Positions 62,196 to 64,000 of a stretch of DNA of 64,000 nt are shown piece after piece (the first letter of the stretch is position 1; every line of letters starts with the position of its first letter). Source of the stretch: Chrysogorgia sp. JL179-B06 (lineage: Eukaryota > Cnidaria > Anthozoa > Scleralcyonacea > Chrysogorgiidae); assembly GCA_035772405.1 (NCBI GenBank), contig JAYKKM010000416.1, positions 877,001-941,000 of the forward strand, read 5' to 3'. The translations under genes were made by a program, and so were the position numbers. Under the pieces are notes generated by a model. It saw only the letters and a list, made by a program, of their open reading frames with translations, had not been told where the DNA came from and made no database searches.

Positions 62196-62637
62196 AAATC
62201 ATGTGTGATTTTAGTTGTCTAATGGGCAATAAAAACATTCAACCTCTTGTTTTGTACGCGTGAGATCTCTTCTAAAACAAGGTATTTGAACGAAAAATCG
62301 GTCCTCCATTCTTGGAGCCGCAAAATCCAACCAGCGGTTATACGCTGTGACGTCATCTACTCAACAAAAACATACCAAAGCTATTGGATTTACCTTTGCT
62401 CACAGTGTAGAACTGTTTTTTGCTGCGCACAGTTTCGTTCGTAAATATTTCTTCAAACTCTGAATGGAGTTCTGATACGAGTAATGGCGAAAGCGAACTT
62501 CATATGTGGAGATGACATCACAATCGACTCGTCTGGCGGCCATAAATTTTTTGGAGAAGCAATTCAAAGTCGATAAATTTTAAAGACTTCGGTCTTTCGT
62601 TACCGAGTTAAATGCTATTGTATGTTGCCTACGTCAG
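62196..62637. other. No recognised feature
   Basis: Nothing beyond chance open frames. Confidence 0.45.
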
Positions 62638-63693
62638 TTGAATCTTTCTTGTCCGGCCCGGTCAAAATGGATCGTACAAGACTGATGAAGTCGTCAATCG
62701 AAAAACACGGTAACGCAAGATTAAAAATTGAAAATCGACAAGCGCCAGGTATATGAGATCTACTCACACGACAAGTTTGATTTGATTTCATAAAGATCTC
62801 TGGTATTTTGAATTTTGATGATGCTACGCGGCGGGAGTGCAAGATGGGCTTTTCTAGAAAAGTGAAAGTTTTCAACCTAATTTATGATAATTATGCTAAT
62901 TCATATTAACATAATGTGTCTTGTTTGCGAAATTTAAAAGCGTTGGTAAAAACGGTTTATTGGGCTTTCAGAAAATGTATATATTTCGCAACATTTCCAG
63001 AGATATCAATAGAACTAGGAGTTCTTATCAGAAGTGAAATGCTGCCTAGGAACATACACAGAAGAAGTGGGCAGATTAGAAGAGTATTCCCGTTCGTTTG
63101 TTTGAATTGAAATATGACCTCTCAACCGCCAGATAAGTCGTTCAATTCAGAAATATTACAAACGTGAAGTTCGATTTGGCAAAAGTGTCGCTTGAATGGA
63201 AAATTTATAACTTCGCGAGGCTTGCTCTTTCGAGTAAATGTTGTGGTTTAGATTGTTATCGAGTTGAACACGGCAACAAACGACAGCGTCTGAATTCAAG
63301 GAGACATTGTAACCTCAATGTTTTTGAAAATCCAGCATGATTTCCGCTTGAATGGAAAATTTATAACTTCTCGAGGCTTGCTCTTTCGAGTAAATGTTGT
63401 TCGAATTAGATGTATGGCGTTTAAATAGTCACATTCAATTTTGACATTATAAACGCGCCATGAAGCTAGAAGTTCAGCACTAAAGCAGAACACGTTGCCG
63501 TTGGCGAGTTCCGAACATTTGATTCGGATACTTTCCGCATCCGGCGATTAAACGAACATCTACGTCACAAAACGTCATAAAACTGTGACAAATATCTCGA
63601 ACGACAAAGGGCAATTTACACAAATCGAGATTTCGTTGACTGTGACACAGAAGAGGTGGTTCAATTTTGGAGTTTTTCAGCCTGACTGGAAGA
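62638..63693. mobile_element. MITE family 1, copy E, degraded and split
   Basis: Left part 62638-63015 follows the family 1 sequence (CTTGTCCGG, GTCGTCAATCGAAAAACACG, GATTTATGATAATTA-like block) to GAGATATCAATAGAAC. About 630 bp of other DNA follows, and the family 1 end resumes at 63649 (AGAGGTGGTTCAATTTTGGA) to 63693. Confidence 0.75.
63185..63412. repeat. Direct repeat pair in the copy E insertion
   Basis: TTGAATGGAAAATTTATAAC then TCGAGTAAATGTTGT occurs at 63192-63243 and 63350-63402 with one or two changes. Confidence 0.85.
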
Positions 63694-63765
63694 TCAGGAA
63701 ATGTAGGCACTTTAACAGAAAGAGGATTTTACATAATTGAGTATAGTATTTGAAAATGTATCTGA

Positions 63766-63840
63766 CTGCCCCAACCGGGAATCGAACCCAAGGTCTCTGG
63801 CTTAACGTACCAGAGAGACACGGTCAGGACAGTCGGACAA
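63766..63840 (-). mobile_element. tRNA-derived SINE head with A-box deletion
   Basis: Minus strand: GACTGTCCTGACCGTGTCTC, then TACGTTAAGCC, then GGGTTCGATTCCCGG (B box). Compared with the copy starting at 63943 it lacks about 20 bases including the A box. Confidence 0.6.
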
Positions 63841-63942
63841 TTTTCGAACGCCGTTCTTTTCCCCAATCTCTACGGAGACATCGCATCTTCACTTCACGTA
63901 GGGCTGAGCCTCGATCTTGTAATTTTTTGCAGCGGTGCATTT

Positions 63943-64000
63943 GACTGTCCTGACCGTGTGTCTCAATAGCTCAGTGGTAAGAGCGCTGGTTCGTTAAGCC
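63943..64000 (+). mobile_element. tRNA-derived SINE head, cut by the right edge
   Basis: GACTGTCCTGACCGTGTGTC then ATAGCTCAGTGGTAAGAGCG (A box) and CTGGTTCGTTAAGCC. Same head as the inverted copy 100 bp to the left. The window ends before the B box. Confidence 0.6.

Overview
The window looks like repeat-rich, AT-rich nuclear DNA of a marine invertebrate, most likely an anthozoan cnidarian. This is an inference from the mix of elements: RLE-type LINEs, CR1/L2-like and RTE-like LINEs, BEL/Pao, a Penelope-type GIY-YIG endonuclease, hammerhead motifs, tRNA- and 5S-derived SINEs, and many TTAA-flanked and fold-back MITEs. There is no operon, no CRISPR array and no bacterial feature. No database search was possible.

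One host gene can be assembled on the + strand. Seven short exons (14363-14440, 32149-32242, 40802-40893, 44469-44567, 47066-47119, 51650-51718, 58392-58646) have good splice signals, and their phases fit without a break. They encode a 246-residue protein with about four membrane segments and an acidic, Ser/Thr/Gly-rich C-terminal tail. A Cys followed by a Leu-x-Thr-Gly motif before the first membrane segment recalls LAPTM/DUF4728-type small membrane proteins; that assignment is tentative. Exons total 0.74 kb in a 44.3 kb locus, so nearly everything from 14.4 to 58.4 kb is intron filled with repeats.

Layout. 0-7.1 kb: fragments of RLE-type LINEs on both strands, two identical 446-bp TTAA MITEs, and other TTAA MITEs, one lying inside a LINE reverse transcriptase. 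7.3-11.5 kb: a BEL/Pao pol relic split by a 2.8 kb pile of SINE pieces, AT microsatellites and a minimal hammerhead ribozyme. 12-14.3 kb: small fold-back elements, then the 5' flank and exon 1 of the host gene. 17.5-24.1 kb: a 3.28 kb tandem duplication. 24-32 kb: LINE tails, fold-backs and a partial copy of the first MITE unit. 32.3-38.9 kb: a 6.6 kb purine-rich satellite in intron 2 with about 415-bp higher-order periodicity and unit lengths divisible by three. 39-46 kb: nested fold-back MITEs and a scrambled Penelope fragment. 46-57.7 kb: LINE fragments in both orientations, a 5S-derived SINE and an inverted mosaic of an unrecognised protein family. 58.3-64 kb: last host exon, a Penelope GIY-YIG domain, a nested fold-back complex and a pair of tRNA-SINE heads at the right edge.

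The items most worth following are the gene model, the hammerhead ribozyme at 8325-8383, the intronic purine satellite, the 32-bp inversion in the Penelope fragment and the nested MITE complexes.
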